A stretch of DNA of 51,008 nt, taken from Fontibacillus phaseoli (GTDB taxonomy: Bacteria > Bacillota > Bacilli > Paenibacillales > Paenibacillaceae). The stretch covers positions 1 through 51,008 of the forward strand of contig NZ_QPJW01000020.1 in the NCBI RefSeq assembly GCF_003337355.1, in the 5' to 3' direction. A program made the position numbers and the translations under genes. Each line of letters begins with the position of its first letter. Positions within the stretch are counted from its first letter, which is position 1. This document shows, in pieces, positions 24,443 to 33,252 of this stretch. The notes below the pieces were generated by a model that had not been told where the DNA came from, searched no databases, and was given only the letters and a program-made list of their open reading frames with translations.

Positions 24443-25597
24443 TCAGTTAGCAAACGTATAGTCGTCGTTTGTTTTTTTCAGCAATTCCTTGAATCCGGAA
24501 GTGGCATACAGCTTCTTGTCCTTGGTAATGAACAGGACTTCCGTATTTGGGGTGTTCTCGGCAAACTTCAATCCTTCTTCGATACCCATGATCAGCAGGG
24601 AAGTATCCATGGTGTCCGCATCGGTGGAGCGATCCGTAACAATCGTTACGCTGCTGATGTTATTATCGACCGGGTATCCGGACCGCGGGTCGATGATATG
24701 CTGGTACAGCTTCCCGTCTTCAATAAAAAAACGTTCGTAAATGCCGGCCGTGACCACGGTTTTGTCTTTCACGCGTACCCATCCGATCGGATTGCCGCGT
24801 TCCTGGTCGGGATCCTGAATGCCGACATTCCAAGTCTTGCCGCCCGGCTTGCTGCCCATGGCGAAAATATTGCCCCCGAGGTCGATAATGGCGCTGTGAA
24901 AGTCCTGCTCGGCTAAATAATCATAGATGGCGTCGGCGGCATAGCCTTTACCGTAAGAGCCAAGATCGATTTCCATACCCTTGACTTGCAGATAAATTTC
25001 GTGTTTCTCCGGGTTCAATTCAATTTTGCGGTAGTCCGTCAATTGCTGTGCGGCAGCAATTTCCTTGGCCGGCGGCACGTGCGCACCCTCATGGCCAATG
25101 TTCCAAAGGCTGACGAGCGGTCCGATGGACGGATCAAGCAGACCGTTAGTTTCCTTGGCGTAATCGACGGCCAGTGAGACGAGCTCAAACGTGTCCGGAG
25201 ACACCTTAACAGGGGCGATGCCGGCCTGTGCGTTTACTTTGTGGATTTCGCTGTCCGGGTTCGTGCGGCTGATCTTGTTATCGATATTTTTCATCAGCGC
25301 TTCCACTTCTTCGAAGTTTTTGGTAGTAGCCCGGTTATCGTAGATTTTGACATTCACGACGGTATCGAATATAAAAAATGTCTGGGACAAGGGTTCCACA
25401 GCTTGATTTTGGGACGACTGGACATTAGCGTCTTGCGCGTCCGCAGAGTTGTCGCCTACTTCGGTGCCCCTGTCGGAATCGGAACGCTGATTAGCGCTCT
25501 GCGCGTCCGCAAAGTTGTCGCTGCCGGAGCAACCGCCTAGAAGTGCCGCGAGTATGGAACATGTCACCAGCAGCATTGCCGATTTGTTTTTTCTCAT
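24443..25597 (-). CDS. fmnB: FAD:protein FMN transferase (ApbE family), lipoprotein; FmnB-like
   Basis: 384 aa. Lipobox LLGGC (Cys near 23) and a long S/D/Q-rich linker place the enzyme outside the membrane. The ApbE core starts FFIFDTVVNVKIYD and shows SRTNPDSEIHKVN, the flavin-site DLGSYGKGYAAD (a variant of DLGGIAKGYAVD), IDLGGNIFAMGSKP, IIDPRSGYPV and the metal-binding DADTMDTSLLIMG. It transfers FMN from FAD to a Ser/Thr of target proteins; the probable target here is the double FMN-binding lipoprotein at 38388-39296. Start 25597 is chosen for the GAGG site; an ATG 27 nt upstream is weaker. It is divergent from eetA across a region carrying two FNR-type boxes. The symbol follows the Listeria FLEET gene. 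Confidence 0.88.
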   Translation of the reverse strand: MRKNKSAMLLVTCSILAALLGGCSGSDNFADAQSANQRSDSDRGTEVGDNSADAQDANVQSSQNQAVEPLSQTFFIFDTVVNVKIYDNRATTKNFEEVEALMKNIDNKISRTNPDSEIHKVNAQAGIAPVKVSPDTFELVSLAVDYAKETNGLLDPSIGPLVSLWNIGHEGAHVPPAKEIAAAQQLTDYRKIELNPEKHEIYLQVKGMEIDLGSYGKGYAADAIYDYLAEQDFHSAIIDLGGNIFAMGSKPGGKTWNVGIQDPDQERGNPIGWVRVKDKTVVTAGIYERFFIEDGKLYQHIIDPRSGYPVDNNISSVTIVTDRSTDADTMDTSLLIMGIEEGLKFAENTPNTEVLFITKDKKLYATSGFKELLKKTNDDYTFAN

Positions 25598-25634
25598 ATG
25601 CGTAGCCTCATTTCTCCCTGTCATTTCGTCCTTG

Positions 25635-25678
25635 ATTTTAGCAGAAATAATTCGGCTCTAAAAGTACTTTTATTCACA
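25635..25678 (-). promoter_or_regulatory. FNR/CRP-type box and -10 of the fmnB-like gene
   Basis: Read on the minus strand: TGTGA-ATAAAA-GTACT (25678 to 25663), left half perfect and right half 3/5, centred 30.5 bp before the first base of TAAAAT (25640-25635). No recognisable -35. The spacing matches the two better boxes at eetA and pplA, which is the main reason to accept this weaker one. Confidence 0.5.
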
Positions 25679-25740
25679 AAGTAATAATTATTCCATTTAA
25701 CCTTCTCTTAAGTGAGGATTTTGTGAAATGGCTCTGCGAA

Positions 25741-25784
25741 TGAGATAAATGTCACACGGGAGTGAGGAATGTTACAGGTATAAT
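25741..25784 (+). promoter_or_regulatory. FNR/CRP-type box and -10 of the eetA operon
   Basis: TGAGA-TAAATG-TCACA (25741-25756; one mismatch to TGTGA-N6-TCACA) centred 30.5 bp upstream of a perfect TATAAT at 25779-25784, i.e. about -42 from the predicted start near 25791. The expected -35 position reads ACGGGA, so the promoter should need an activator. Confidence 0.7.
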
Positions 25785-25829
25785 GAGTTCATCTAAGATT
25801 TATATAATTAAAAAATAAGGGAGTTAACC

Positions 25830-26222
25830 ATGAAACGCGGAGATATTCTACTGATCGGGTTAATTGTAGTCATTGCTGCAGTATTTTTGGTCCCCAGGTG
25901 GCTTGATGGGGAATCAAGTGAAAAATATCACAACGGGCCTAGAATAGCCAAAATCACGGTGGATGGCAAACCATTCCGTACGGTGGAGTTGACAGGCGAA
26001 GAGCAGACCATTGAAATCAAAACGGAGTTTGGATATAACCTGCTAAAGGTTCACGATTACGGCATCGAAATGATCGACGCCGATTGCCCCGACAAAGTGT
26101 GTCTAACGTTCGGATTCATAGAGCGGAACGGCGGGACGATCGTGTGCTTGCCGCATAAGCTGCTCGTAGAAATAGAAGGAGCATCCGGAGAAGGAGATGA
26201 TCTCGATGCCGTCGTTAAATGA
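25830..26222 (+). CDS. eetA: NusG domain II-containing membrane-anchored protein; EetA-like
   Basis: 130 aa: one N-terminal membrane anchor (ILLIGLIVVIAAVFLVP), then a NusG_II domain of about 90 residues. The domain ends with the family's paired-cysteine signature DCPDKVC...GGTIVCLPHKL, in which the three Cys could hold or exchange redox equivalents outside the membrane. AAGGGAG precedes the ATG. It overlaps the next gene by 17 bp. NusG_II/Gx gene pairs are the eetA-eetB genes of the Listeria FLEET locus, where both are needed for extracellular electron transfer. Biochemical role not established. Confidence 0.8.
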   Translation: MKRGDILLIGLIVVIAAVFLVPRWLDGESSEKYHNGPRIAKITVDGKPFRTVELTGEEQTIEIKTEFGYNLLKVHDYGIEMIDADCPDKVCLTFGFIERNGGTIVCLPHKLLVEIEGASGEGDDLDAVVK

Positions 26223-26760
26223 ACAATCCAACCTGGCCTTAAAAAGAACGGTTATCGTAGCTATATTCGCCGCGGTTGCGGTGGTACTCAGCCTAGTTGA
26301 GTCCGCGATTCCCTTGAATATGAGCGTACCGGGCGCCAAGCTGGGCCTGGCTAATATTATGGTACTGACCTGCTTGTATTTTCTCCGGGCGAGAGATGCC
26401 TTCATGATGGTACTTCTCAAAACCTTGCTTTCCGCATTCATATTCGGTACTTTTTCAAGTTTTCTGTTCAGCATTATGGGGGCGTTGTTCAGTTTTGCTG
26501 CGATGTGGTTCTTGCTGGTTGTCGGCCGGAAGCGGCTAAGCGTCATCGGTATCAGCATTATCGGGGGGATCGCCCATAATATTGGGCAGCTTACAGCCGC
26601 TTCCCTGTATTTCAACACCACTAAAATCTTCTACTACTTGCCTATGCTGCTCATTATGGGGGTACTGACCGGGATTGCTGTCGGGATTGCCGTCAAGTAT
26701 CTGATTCCTTCGCTATCCAAGCTGTCGTTGTTCGAGGGATTCCTGGCAGAAACGGCCTAG
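26206..26760 (+). CDS. eetB: Gx transporter family membrane protein; EetB-like
   Basis: 184 aa, five to six membrane helices. It belongs to the family once annotated as heptaprenyl diphosphate synthase component I (Gx family): VLSLVESAIPLNMSVPGAKLGLANIMVL with the PGxKLGLAN motif, and GGIAHNIGQLTAA later. The fold resembles ECF S-components. ATG at 26206 has AAGGAG 9 nt upstream; an ATG at 26197 abuts the same site and is too close. It is co-transcribed with eetA and directly followed by ecfA1-ecfA2-ecfT, so it could be the substrate-binding S-subunit of that ECF complex. That link is inference. Confidence 0.82.
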   Translation: MPSLNEQSNLALKRTVIVAIFAAVAVVLSLVESAIPLNMSVPGAKLGLANIMVLTCLYFLRARDAFMMVLLKTLLSAFIFGTFSSFLFSIMGALFSFAAMWFLLVVGRKRLSVIGISIIGGIAHNIGQLTAASLYFNTTKIFYYLPMLLIMGVLTGIAVGIAVKYLIPSLSKLSLFEGFLAETA

Positions 26761-26801
26761 ACTTATCGAAGTAGCGGCTGTGAAGAAAGGGGAAAAAGAG
26801 T

Positions 26802-27641
26802 ATGGAAGGGACCGGGCTCGCTTTCGAATTGCAGCATGTGTCTTTTGCTTACGGGCCGGAACATCCGGTACTCAATGATGTAACGTTCAGCATCCGGCAG
26901 GGAAGCTGGGTGTCGTTGGTGGGGCCCAACGGTTGCGGAAAATCGACGCTCGCCAAACTTCTCGGCGGACTCCTCGCCGTAAACGGCGGAACTATTATAG
27001 TAGAAGGAACTCCGCTGCTGAAGGAAACCGTTCAGCAAATCCGGCCCCGGATCGGGATGGTATTTCAAAACCCGGATAACCAGTTTATCGGGGCAACCGT
27101 GGAGGAAGATATCGCCTTCGGCCTGGAGGGCCGCTGTTTACCGCGCGAAGAAATGGTGGACCGGGTTAAGCGTTATGCGGAAAAGCTGGAAATCGGCCAC
27201 CTGCTGTCCAAACATCCCGCGGAATTGTCGGGAGGTCAGAAGCAGCGGGTTGCGGTAGCGGCTATTTTGGCGATGGAACCCGGGATCGTCATCTTTGACG
27301 AATCATCATCCATGCTGGACGAGAAAGCCCGTGGAGAACTGCTCGATATCGTGAGCGAGATGAAGCAAAGCGGAAAATACACGATTATCTCCATTACGCA
27401 TGATGCGGAGGAGATTATGGCTTCGGACCGGGCGATCGTGCTCCGGGATGGGGGAATAGCGGCTGACTTGAAGCCGTGGGATTTATTTCAAAACGGGGAG
27501 CTGCTGGACTCCTGCCGCCTGATTGCTCCTTACCGGGTCCGGTTAGCCTTGGAACTCGGCAAGCAAGGCATTCAAGTGCCGCTTGACCGCTCCGGAGAGG
27601 AGGTGGCGGATGCGTTATGGCAATATGTTTCGAGCAAGTAA
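26802..27641 (+). CDS. ecfA1: ECF transporter ATPase EcfA1
   Basis: 279 aa cytoplasmic ATPase. Walker A GPNGCGKST (residues about 43-51), Q-loop VFQNPDNQFIGATVEED, signature LSGGQKQRVA, Walker B IVIFDESS and switch His in SITHD are all present. The FQNPDNQF stretch and WVSLVGPNGCGKSTLAKLL are typical of EcfA1. It pairs with EcfA2 to power vitamin uptake through EcfT. It ends 25 bp inside the next gene. In FLEET loci the ECF genes are thought to supply flavin across the membrane. Confidence 0.92.
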   Translation: MEGTGLAFELQHVSFAYGPEHPVLNDVTFSIRQGSWVSLVGPNGCGKSTLAKLLGGLLAVNGGTIIVEGTPLLKETVQQIRPRIGMVFQNPDNQFIGATVEEDIAFGLEGRCLPREEMVDRVKRYAEKLEIGHLLSKHPAELSGGQKQRVAVAAILAMEPGIVIFDESSSMLDEKARGELLDIVSEMKQSGKYTIISITHDAEEIMASDRAIVLRDGGIAADLKPWDLFQNGELLDSCRLIAPYRVRLALELGKQGIQVPLDRSGEEVADALWQYVSSK

Positions 27642-28510
27642 GCTACGCTTATGACGAGCGCAGTCTTTGGCGCCACAGTGCGCTGGAGGAGGTCAACTTG
27701 GAGCTGGGCAAGGGCGCATTTGCGGCAATTGCCGGATCGACAGGTTCCGGGAAGTCCACTTTGCTGCAGCATTTTAACGGCATTTTGAAGCCGACCAGCG
27801 GAAAAGTAAGGGTGCTTGATTTCACGTTGGAAGCCGGCGCAAAACAGCCGCCGTTACGTGAACTTCGGCGGCGCGTGGGCCTGGTATTCCAGTTTCCCGA
27901 GCAGCAGCTATTTGAAGATACGGTGGAGAAGGATTTATGTTTCGGGCCGCTAAATTTCGGGATGACCCCGGCGGAAGCAAAGGATCGGGCCAGCAAGGCG
28001 CTTGAGATGGTCGGGCTGGACGATTCGTTTTTGCCGCGCAATCCGTTTCATTTAAGCGGAGGTCAAATGCGCAAAGTAGCCATAGCCTCGGTTTTGGCGA
28101 TGAACCCGGACGTGATCGCGCTCGATGAGCCGACCGCGACGCTGGATCCGCAAAGCCGGGCCGAATTGGCCGTGCTGTTATCCCGGCTGCAGCGGGAACA
28201 AGGCAAGACGGTAATCGTCGTCACCCACCGCATGGAAGAGATGCTTCCCTATGTAAATACTTGGATTCTAATGAAGGACGGAGCCAAAGTATTCCAGGGT
28301 CCTGCTGCCGGGCTGGTACGTGAGGCGGGCAGGCTTGAAAAGGAATTCGGGCTTGCGGTTCCGGCCTGTATTACGACCTGGAACGAAATCGCGGCACGGT
28401 TTGGCCTGGAAGCTGAGGAACCGTGCCTGACGCCCGAGACTTTGGCCGGGCGGGTAGCAGGGCTGCTGGATGAACGTAAGCAAGGCATCAAGAGGGATGG
28501 GAGCGGATAA
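27617..28510 (+). CDS. ecfA2: ECF transporter ATPase EcfA2
   Basis: 297 aa. ICFEQVSYAYDERSLW start, Walker A GSTGSGKST, FQFPEQQLFEDTVEKD Q-loop region, signature LSGGQMRKVA, Walker B VIALDEPTATLD and switch VVTHRMEE. These are the EcfA2 features that complement EcfA1. GAGGAGGTGG lies 10 nt before the ATG, within the end of ecfA1, so translation is coupled. Two base pairs separate it from ecfT. Confidence 0.92.
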   Translation: MAICFEQVSYAYDERSLWRHSALEEVNLELGKGAFAAIAGSTGSGKSTLLQHFNGILKPTSGKVRVLDFTLEAGAKQPPLRELRRRVGLVFQFPEQQLFEDTVEKDLCFGPLNFGMTPAEAKDRASKALEMVGLDDSFLPRNPFHLSGGQMRKVAIASVLAMNPDVIALDEPTATLDPQSRAELAVLLSRLQREQGKTVIVVTHRMEEMLPYVNTWILMKDGAKVFQGPAAGLVREAGRLEKEFGLAVPACITTWNEIAARFGLEAEEPCLTPETLAGRVAGLLDERKQGIKRDGSG

Positions 28511-28512
28511 CG

Positions 28513-29319
28513 ATGCGGAACAAATTGCTGTTCGGACGGAGCATCGATACCGGTTCATGGGTCCACAGCGTGGACCCGCGTGCCAAGCTGACCGGCATGG
28601 TCCTCTATCTGGTTGCCATTGTAATCGTTGGCTCCTGGCTGGCGTTGAGCATCGCCGCCGCTTTCTCGCTGGCGTATATGGCTGCGACCAAAATTCCTCT
28701 CAAGTATTATGCCAAGGCGGCCAAGCCGCTTTGGGTGCTGATGGTGTTTATTTTTGTGGTCCAATGCCTGACGGTGAAACAGGGGAACGTGCTCTGGCAT
28801 GTGGGCTCCTGGGGTCTCTATACCGGAGGTTTAAGCAGCGGGTTGATTGCCGCCTCGAGGATGGCGCTGCTGGTTTCTTTTACAGCGATCCTGACGTTTA
28901 CTACGACACCGGGATTGCTTAACCAGGGCCTCGCCGGAGTGCTAGCGCCGCTTCGAAAGATCGGAATTTCAGCGCAGCGCCTGACGCTCATGATGAGCAT
29001 CGCGCTGCGGTTTATCCCGACGATTTTGGATGAAACCCACAAAATATTAAAAGCCCAGGCCGCGCGTGGAGCGGATCTCAAAGAGATGCCTTGGAAGGAA
29101 AAGGGGAAAATGCTCGTTTCGTTGCTGGTTCCGGTTACGGTCAGTGCCTTCCGCCGCGCGGAAGAACTCGTTCTGTCCATGGAGTCCCGCGGCTATATCA
29201 TAGGCGCCCCGCGTTCGGAGTATCACTTGCTGGGCTGGAGGCTTCGGGATACCTGGTTTGTATTGTCCTATGTCGTACTTGTTGCGGTTGTGCTGATGCT
29301 TAGATTGAACTGGAGTTAA
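28513..29319 (+). CDS. ecfT: ECF transporter transmembrane subunit EcfT
   Basis: 268 aa with about five membrane helices. The two coupling-helix motifs that dock the ATPases are visible: AQAARGADL near residue 190 and SMESRGYIIG near residue 222. The N-terminal FGRSIDTGSWVHSVDPRAKL is typical of EcfT. No separate S-component gene (such as ribU) is in the window; the Gx protein at the start of the operon is the only candidate nearby. Last gene of the eetA-eetB-ecfA1-ecfA2-ecfT operon as far as spacing shows. Confidence 0.9.
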   Translation: MRNKLLFGRSIDTGSWVHSVDPRAKLTGMVLYLVAIVIVGSWLALSIAAAFSLAYMAATKIPLKYYAKAAKPLWVLMVFIFVVQCLTVKQGNVLWHVGSWGLYTGGLSSGLIAASRMALLVSFTAILTFTTTPGLLNQGLAGVLAPLRKIGISAQRLTLMMSIALRFIPTILDETHKILKAQAARGADLKEMPWKEKGKMLVSLLVPVTVSAFRRAEELVLSMESRGYIIGAPRSEYHLLGWRLRDTWFVLSYVVLVAVVLMLRLNWS

Positions 29320-29450
29320 AGATGCGAGGCGACTTTTTTACACAGGTATATTTCACTGCCAACGCAGTTTCATCGTAATCCAAGTTCAATCATTTTAAGC
29401 AAATTTATATAGACCGCTTATAAAGCGGGAAAATGGAGGAGGGGAACACT

Positions 29451-31496
29451 GTGGCACGCTATTTTAACGGAAAAGAAGTCGAGCTGCTTGCACCGGTGGG
29501 AACGTTTGAGATTTTTAAAGAGGTAATCAAGGCGAACTGTGATGCCGTTTATTTCGGCGGACCTAGCCTGAATATGCGGCTTATGCGCAAGGGGTACAAT
29601 TTTACGCTGGAAGAGATTACTGAGGCGGTAAAAATTGCTCATTCCCTGGGAAAAAAAGCTTACGTAACGGTTAACAACCTGTTAAATGAAGGAGAAATCG
29701 AGGAGGCGGCAACTTATCTCCGGTTTCTCGAAGAGGCGGCACCCGACGCGATCATCGTGCAGGATTTTGCTGTGCTCGCTTTGATCAAACAGCTGGATTT
29801 GAAGATTCCGGTGCACTCCTCGGTCATGATGAATGTACATAACGTGGAGATGGTCAAGGCGCTTCAAGAGATGGGGGTAACCCGCGTCGTGACATCCCGG
29901 GAAATGGATTTGCACACAACCCGCTATTTGCAGGCCGCTACCGGAATGGAACTGGAGTATTTTATCCATGGCGATATGTGCTCGGTTCACGGGGCGAACT
30001 GCTACTTCAGTTCCCTTGTGTTCGGGATGAGCAGCAACCGTGGGAAATGCCTGAAACCGTGCCGCTGGGATTACCGCATCAAGAAAGACGGCAATGTCTA
30101 TCCTTCCGAATACCCGCTGGCCGTAAAAGATATGTTCATGTACGAGCATATCCCGGAATTGATTCATGGTGGGATCACGTCCTTTAAAATTGAAGGGCGC
30201 ATGCGGGACAAGGAATTCGTCGTCATGCTGGTGAATGCTTACGGCGATGCGATCGACCGCTATATCAACGATCCTGCCGGTTTTGAACGCAGCAAGGACA
30301 CGGAATTGCTTTATCAGAACCGCAAGCGCGATTTTTCAACGGCATATGCTTTTGGGCGTCCGGGTCTGTCGAACATCAACAAACGGTACGAGGGAACCGG
30401 CAAATTTTACAGCACGGGCAAAGTGTTCAGCACTCCGACCGAAGAGCGGGAACTGGGCGTGAAACGGCTTGATGAAATCCAGGGGGAATTGTCCGGCGCC
30501 GGGAACAAGAATGCGGTGGCCGTACCCGAAATCTCGGTACATGTGAATAACTTGAAGCAAGCCAAGGCCGCGCTGGAAGCTGGTGCCGACCATATCTATT
30601 TGTCGGGCGATGTCTTTGAGCCGGATCGTCCTTTTACCAAGGCTGAGATTTTGGAACTCGCGGCGGTCAAAGGCACGGCAAAGCTCTACGTGTGCGTGCC
30701 GCGGATGATGACGGAGCTGCAATTCGATATCTATGATGCGCTGTTGTCCGGGGAACGTCTGCCAATCGACGGTGTGATGGTGACCGATTTGGGCGCCGTA
30801 CGCAAATTCGCGGGTAAAGGCTATCCGCTGGTGGGCGATTTCAATCTGAACGTTTATAATCGGCTGTCCGCCGGTTTCTATAAGGAGCTTGGCTTGGAGC
30901 GTATGACGGCATCGCTGGAGCTGCCGCTGCTGGACTTTACGGCATTGCTTGCGAATTCGCCAAGTCCGCTGGAAGCGATTGTCCACGGGTCACCGGCGCT
31001 GATGTACATGGAGCACGACCTGCATGAAAATGCGGAGGTCTTTGAGCCGATTGGTGAAGAGGACAATCATTTCGTAGACAACAGCGTGCTTGTGCTGATG
31101 ACGGATAAAGGCGAAAATCCGGTTTACCGGGACGCCTACGGACGCAACCATTTAACTTTGGCTAAAGAGCTTTGCCTTCTGCCGCTCGTGAAAGAGTTGA
31201 AGGAAGCCGGATTGTCCGTCTTCCGGATTGAAGGGGCGACCTACAAGCCGGAACAACTCCGTCAGATCGTCGCCACCTATAAAACCGCGCTAAACGAGCC
31301 GGAGACAGCGGTTGAGCTGTTCGCAGGCCTGGCGCCGGTATATGCCGGTTACACGCTGGGTGCGCTGCAGTTTGACGGCGGCGCAGCGGCGGGTGTCGGC
31401 GGTGCCGGTGCCGGTAGCGCAGAGGAGGACGCCGCTACAGGCGAGCCCGCCGACAAGGACTCAAGCCTGCAAGCGCCCGTGAGCACGGGCGTGTAG
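29451..31496 (+). CDS. U32-family Fe-S protein (annotated as peptidase U32)
   Basis: 681 aa from GTG at 29451, which has GGAGGAGGGG 6 nt upstream (an ATG at 29433 lies inside that site). The first 330 residues are the U32 domain: ELLAPVGTFEIFKEVIKANCDAVYFGG, VHSSVMMNVHN, HGDMCSVHGANCYFSS and RGKCLKPCRWDY, whose cysteines bind an Fe-S cluster in studied relatives. A second barrel-like half (HVNNLKQAKAALEAGADHIYLSGD) follows. The tail after about residue 640 is a Gly/Ala/acidic stretch, probably disordered. U32 proteins carry out oxygen-independent hydroxylations of tRNA (TrhP), rRNA (RlhA) or ubiquinone (UbiU/UbiV). Placement between ECF and UbiA genes makes a quinone role worth testing, but a tRNA role is equally possible. 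Confidence 0.85.
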   Translation: MARYFNGKEVELLAPVGTFEIFKEVIKANCDAVYFGGPSLNMRLMRKGYNFTLEEITEAVKIAHSLGKKAYVTVNNLLNEGEIEEAATYLRFLEEAAPDAIIVQDFAVLALIKQLDLKIPVHSSVMMNVHNVEMVKALQEMGVTRVVTSREMDLHTTRYLQAATGMELEYFIHGDMCSVHGANCYFSSLVFGMSSNRGKCLKPCRWDYRIKKDGNVYPSEYPLAVKDMFMYEHIPELIHGGITSFKIEGRMRDKEFVVMLVNAYGDAIDRYINDPAGFERSKDTELLYQNRKRDFSTAYAFGRPGLSNINKRYEGTGKFYSTGKVFSTPTEERELGVKRLDEIQGELSGAGNKNAVAVPEISVHVNNLKQAKAALEAGADHIYLSGDVFEPDRPFTKAEILELAAVKGTAKLYVCVPRMMTELQFDIYDALLSGERLPIDGVMVTDLGAVRKFAGKGYPLVGDFNLNVYNRLSAGFYKELGLERMTASLELPLLDFTALLANSPSPLEAIVHGSPALMYMEHDLHENAEVFEPIGEEDNHFVDNSVLVLMTDKGENPVYRDAYGRNHLTLAKELCLLPLVKELKEAGLSVFRIEGATYKPEQLRQIVATYKTALNEPETAVELFAGLAPVYAGYTLGALQFDGGAAAGVGGAGAGSAEEDAATGEPADKDSSLQAPVSTGV

Positions 31497-31681
31497 GCCG
31501 GGTTAAGACGTTGGAGAAGTCTAAGGGGCTTCGGAAAACGAGGCTGAGGCGCTGGGGAAGCAGATGAGCTTTAGCAAACGAGGCTGGAGTCGCATTGGAA
31601 GAGTCGGTTTGAGGCCTTTGATTGGCTTGATAGCCTATGTGGGGCGACGAGGCGAGATAGCCTTGCCGCCTGACGCAAAAA

Positions 31682-31866
31682 TAACTGGAAAATCTCCAGT
31701 TATTTTTGCAATAATTTATCGTTTTGTATATTTAACCGTAAAACATCCAGTTAATTTGTGCAGTTACAGCAGGATTCGCAGAATTAGGGATAGTTAGCTG
31801 GAGGTATTCCAGTTAATGTGAAAATCAGGTCCTACCGAAGAGAATTAACTGTAGGAAATCCAGTTA
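31682..31866. repeat. Array of four 21-bp near-palindromic boxes (TAACTG...CAGTTA type)
   Basis: Boxes at 31682-31702, 31733-31753, 31795-31815 and 31846-31866. Each begins TAACTG or a near variant and ends with an invariant TCCAGTTA; the centres differ. Start-to-start spacing is 51, 62 and 51 bp. Each box can fold as a small hairpin (best: AACTGGA/TCCAGTT in box 1). It lies directly upstream of the aminotransferase gene (ATG 55 bp after box 4). The segment before it (31497-31681) holds no gene. Confidence 0.8.
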
Positions 31867-31920
31867 TTTTTAATATGTTGAAGAGGACAATTGAACAAAG
31901 CCATGAGAGGGGCGGTAAAA

Positions 31921-33252
31921 ATGGAAAACTATATCGGACCGGAGGGCGTGCTGGCCAAGCGTCGGCAATACTTCTACCCGTGTACCAGTCATTTCTACCG
32001 GAATCCGCCGCAGTTGGTCAAAGGCGAGATGCAATATTTGTACGGGCATGACGGTACTTGTTACACGGACTTTTTCGCCGGGGTTTCCGTGGTTGCCAGC
32101 GGGCACTGCAATCCGGAAATCGTGGAGCGGACGGTTGAGCAACTAAAAACGCTGCAACATACTTGCACGATTTATTTGACCCAGCCGAATGTCGATCTGG
32201 CGGAACGGCTGGCGGGGGTCATGCCCGGCGGCCTTAGCCGGACATTCTTTGTAAACAGCGGCTCGGAGGCCAACGAAGGCGCGCTGCTGCTCGCCCGGCT
32301 TCATACCGGGCGGAAGGGCTTCCTCGCGCTGGAGCAGGGCCTGCACGGCCGCACGTACTTGACGATGAGCGTCACGGGCCTGCGGATGTGGCGCTCCGAT
32401 CCGCAGCTTGCGGAGCCGGGCAAGGATGCGGAGGACGTGACGTTCATTCCGCAGCCTTATGAACGCGGAATGAGCGGGGATGAAGCGGCACGCCGCTCCA
32501 TCGATGCCCTGAAGGCGGTGCTGGCGGAGAAGGGCGGCGAGATCGCTGCCATGATCGCGGAGCCGATCCAGGGCAACGGGGGCATGATCGTGCCGCCGGA
32601 TTGGTATTTCCCTGAAGTGAAGGCGCTGCTGGAGCAGTACGGAGTGCTGCTCATCGCCGATGAAATTCAGACCGGCTTCGGCCGCACCGGCCGCATGTTC
32701 GCCATGGACCGTTGGGGCGTCACGCCCGACATCCTGACCATGGCGAAAGCCCTCGGGAGCGGCGTGCCCGTGGCCGCGTTCGCCTCGACGGACGATATTG
32801 CCGCCAGCTTCACGAGGCCTTCGGCCTCCACGTTCGGCGGCAATCCGGTCTCGTCCGTCACCGCGCTTGCGGTGCTCGATTACATCGAAGCCCACCGCCT
32901 GCCCGAGCGTGCTGAGCACCTTGGCGGCCTGCTGCTCGCCGGGCTTCAAGCCCTCGCCGCCCGCTATCCGCAGCTTGTCTCTGACGTGCGCGGCGCCGGC
33001 CTGATGATCGGCGCGGAGCTATACGCGGACGATAGCGAACGCGGGGCCCGTCTGGTCGACGACGTGCTCGAGGAGATGAAGGACCGCGGATTCATCATCG
33101 GTAAAAACGGCGTGGGCCGCAACGTATTGGCTTTTCAACCTCCGCTTGTCATTACGGAGGAGGATATTGCCGAAATGCTTGCCGCCCTCGATCAGGCGTT
33201 GAATTCCGTGCATGAAGCCATAGGGGGGAACGAACATGGAGTACGCGCGTAA
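31921..33252 (+). CDS. Class-III PLP-dependent aminotransferase
   Basis: 443 aa, cytoplasmic. Start at 31921 follows GAGGGGCGG; a TTG 30 bp upstream has no ribosome site. The fold-type I class-III features are FFVNSGSEANEGAL (phosphate site), ADEIQTGFGRTGR (Asp contacting the pyridine nitrogen), PLP lysine K276 in MAKALGSG, and TFGGNPVSSV. Closest in look to the alanine-glyoxylate/4-aminobutyrate aminotransferase group. Its stop overlaps the UbiA start by 17 bp, so the two are translated together, which suggests a shared pathway. Local GC is higher than in the neighbours. The actual amino donor and acceptor are unknown. Confidence 0.88.
   Translation: MENYIGPEGVLAKRRQYFYPCTSHFYRNPPQLVKGEMQYLYGHDGTCYTDFFAGVSVVASGHCNPEIVERTVEQLKTLQHTCTIYLTQPNVDLAERLAGVMPGGLSRTFFVNSGSEANEGALLLARLHTGRKGFLALEQGLHGRTYLTMSVTGLRMWRSDPQLAEPGKDAEDVTFIPQPYERGMSGDEAARRSIDALKAVLAEKGGEIAAMIAEPIQGNGGMIVPPDWYFPEVKALLEQYGVLLIADEIQTGFGRTGRMFAMDRWGVTPDILTMAKALGSGVPVAAFASTDDIAASFTRPSASTFGGNPVSSVTALAVLDYIEAHRLPERAEHLGGLLLAGLQALAARYPQLVSDVRGAGLMIGAELYADDSERGARLVDDVLEEMKDRGFIIGKNGVGRNVLAFQPPLVITEEDIAEMLAALDQALNSVHEAIGGNEHGVRA

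Noticed and set aside
29433..29451. ATG at 29433 as start of the U32 gene
   Set aside because: This ATG lies within the purine-rich ribosome site that correctly spaces GTG at 29451.
31564..31797. Plus-strand 77-codon frame between the U32 and aminotransferase genes
   Set aside because: It runs into the repeat array, so its codons follow the repeat rather than a protein pattern.
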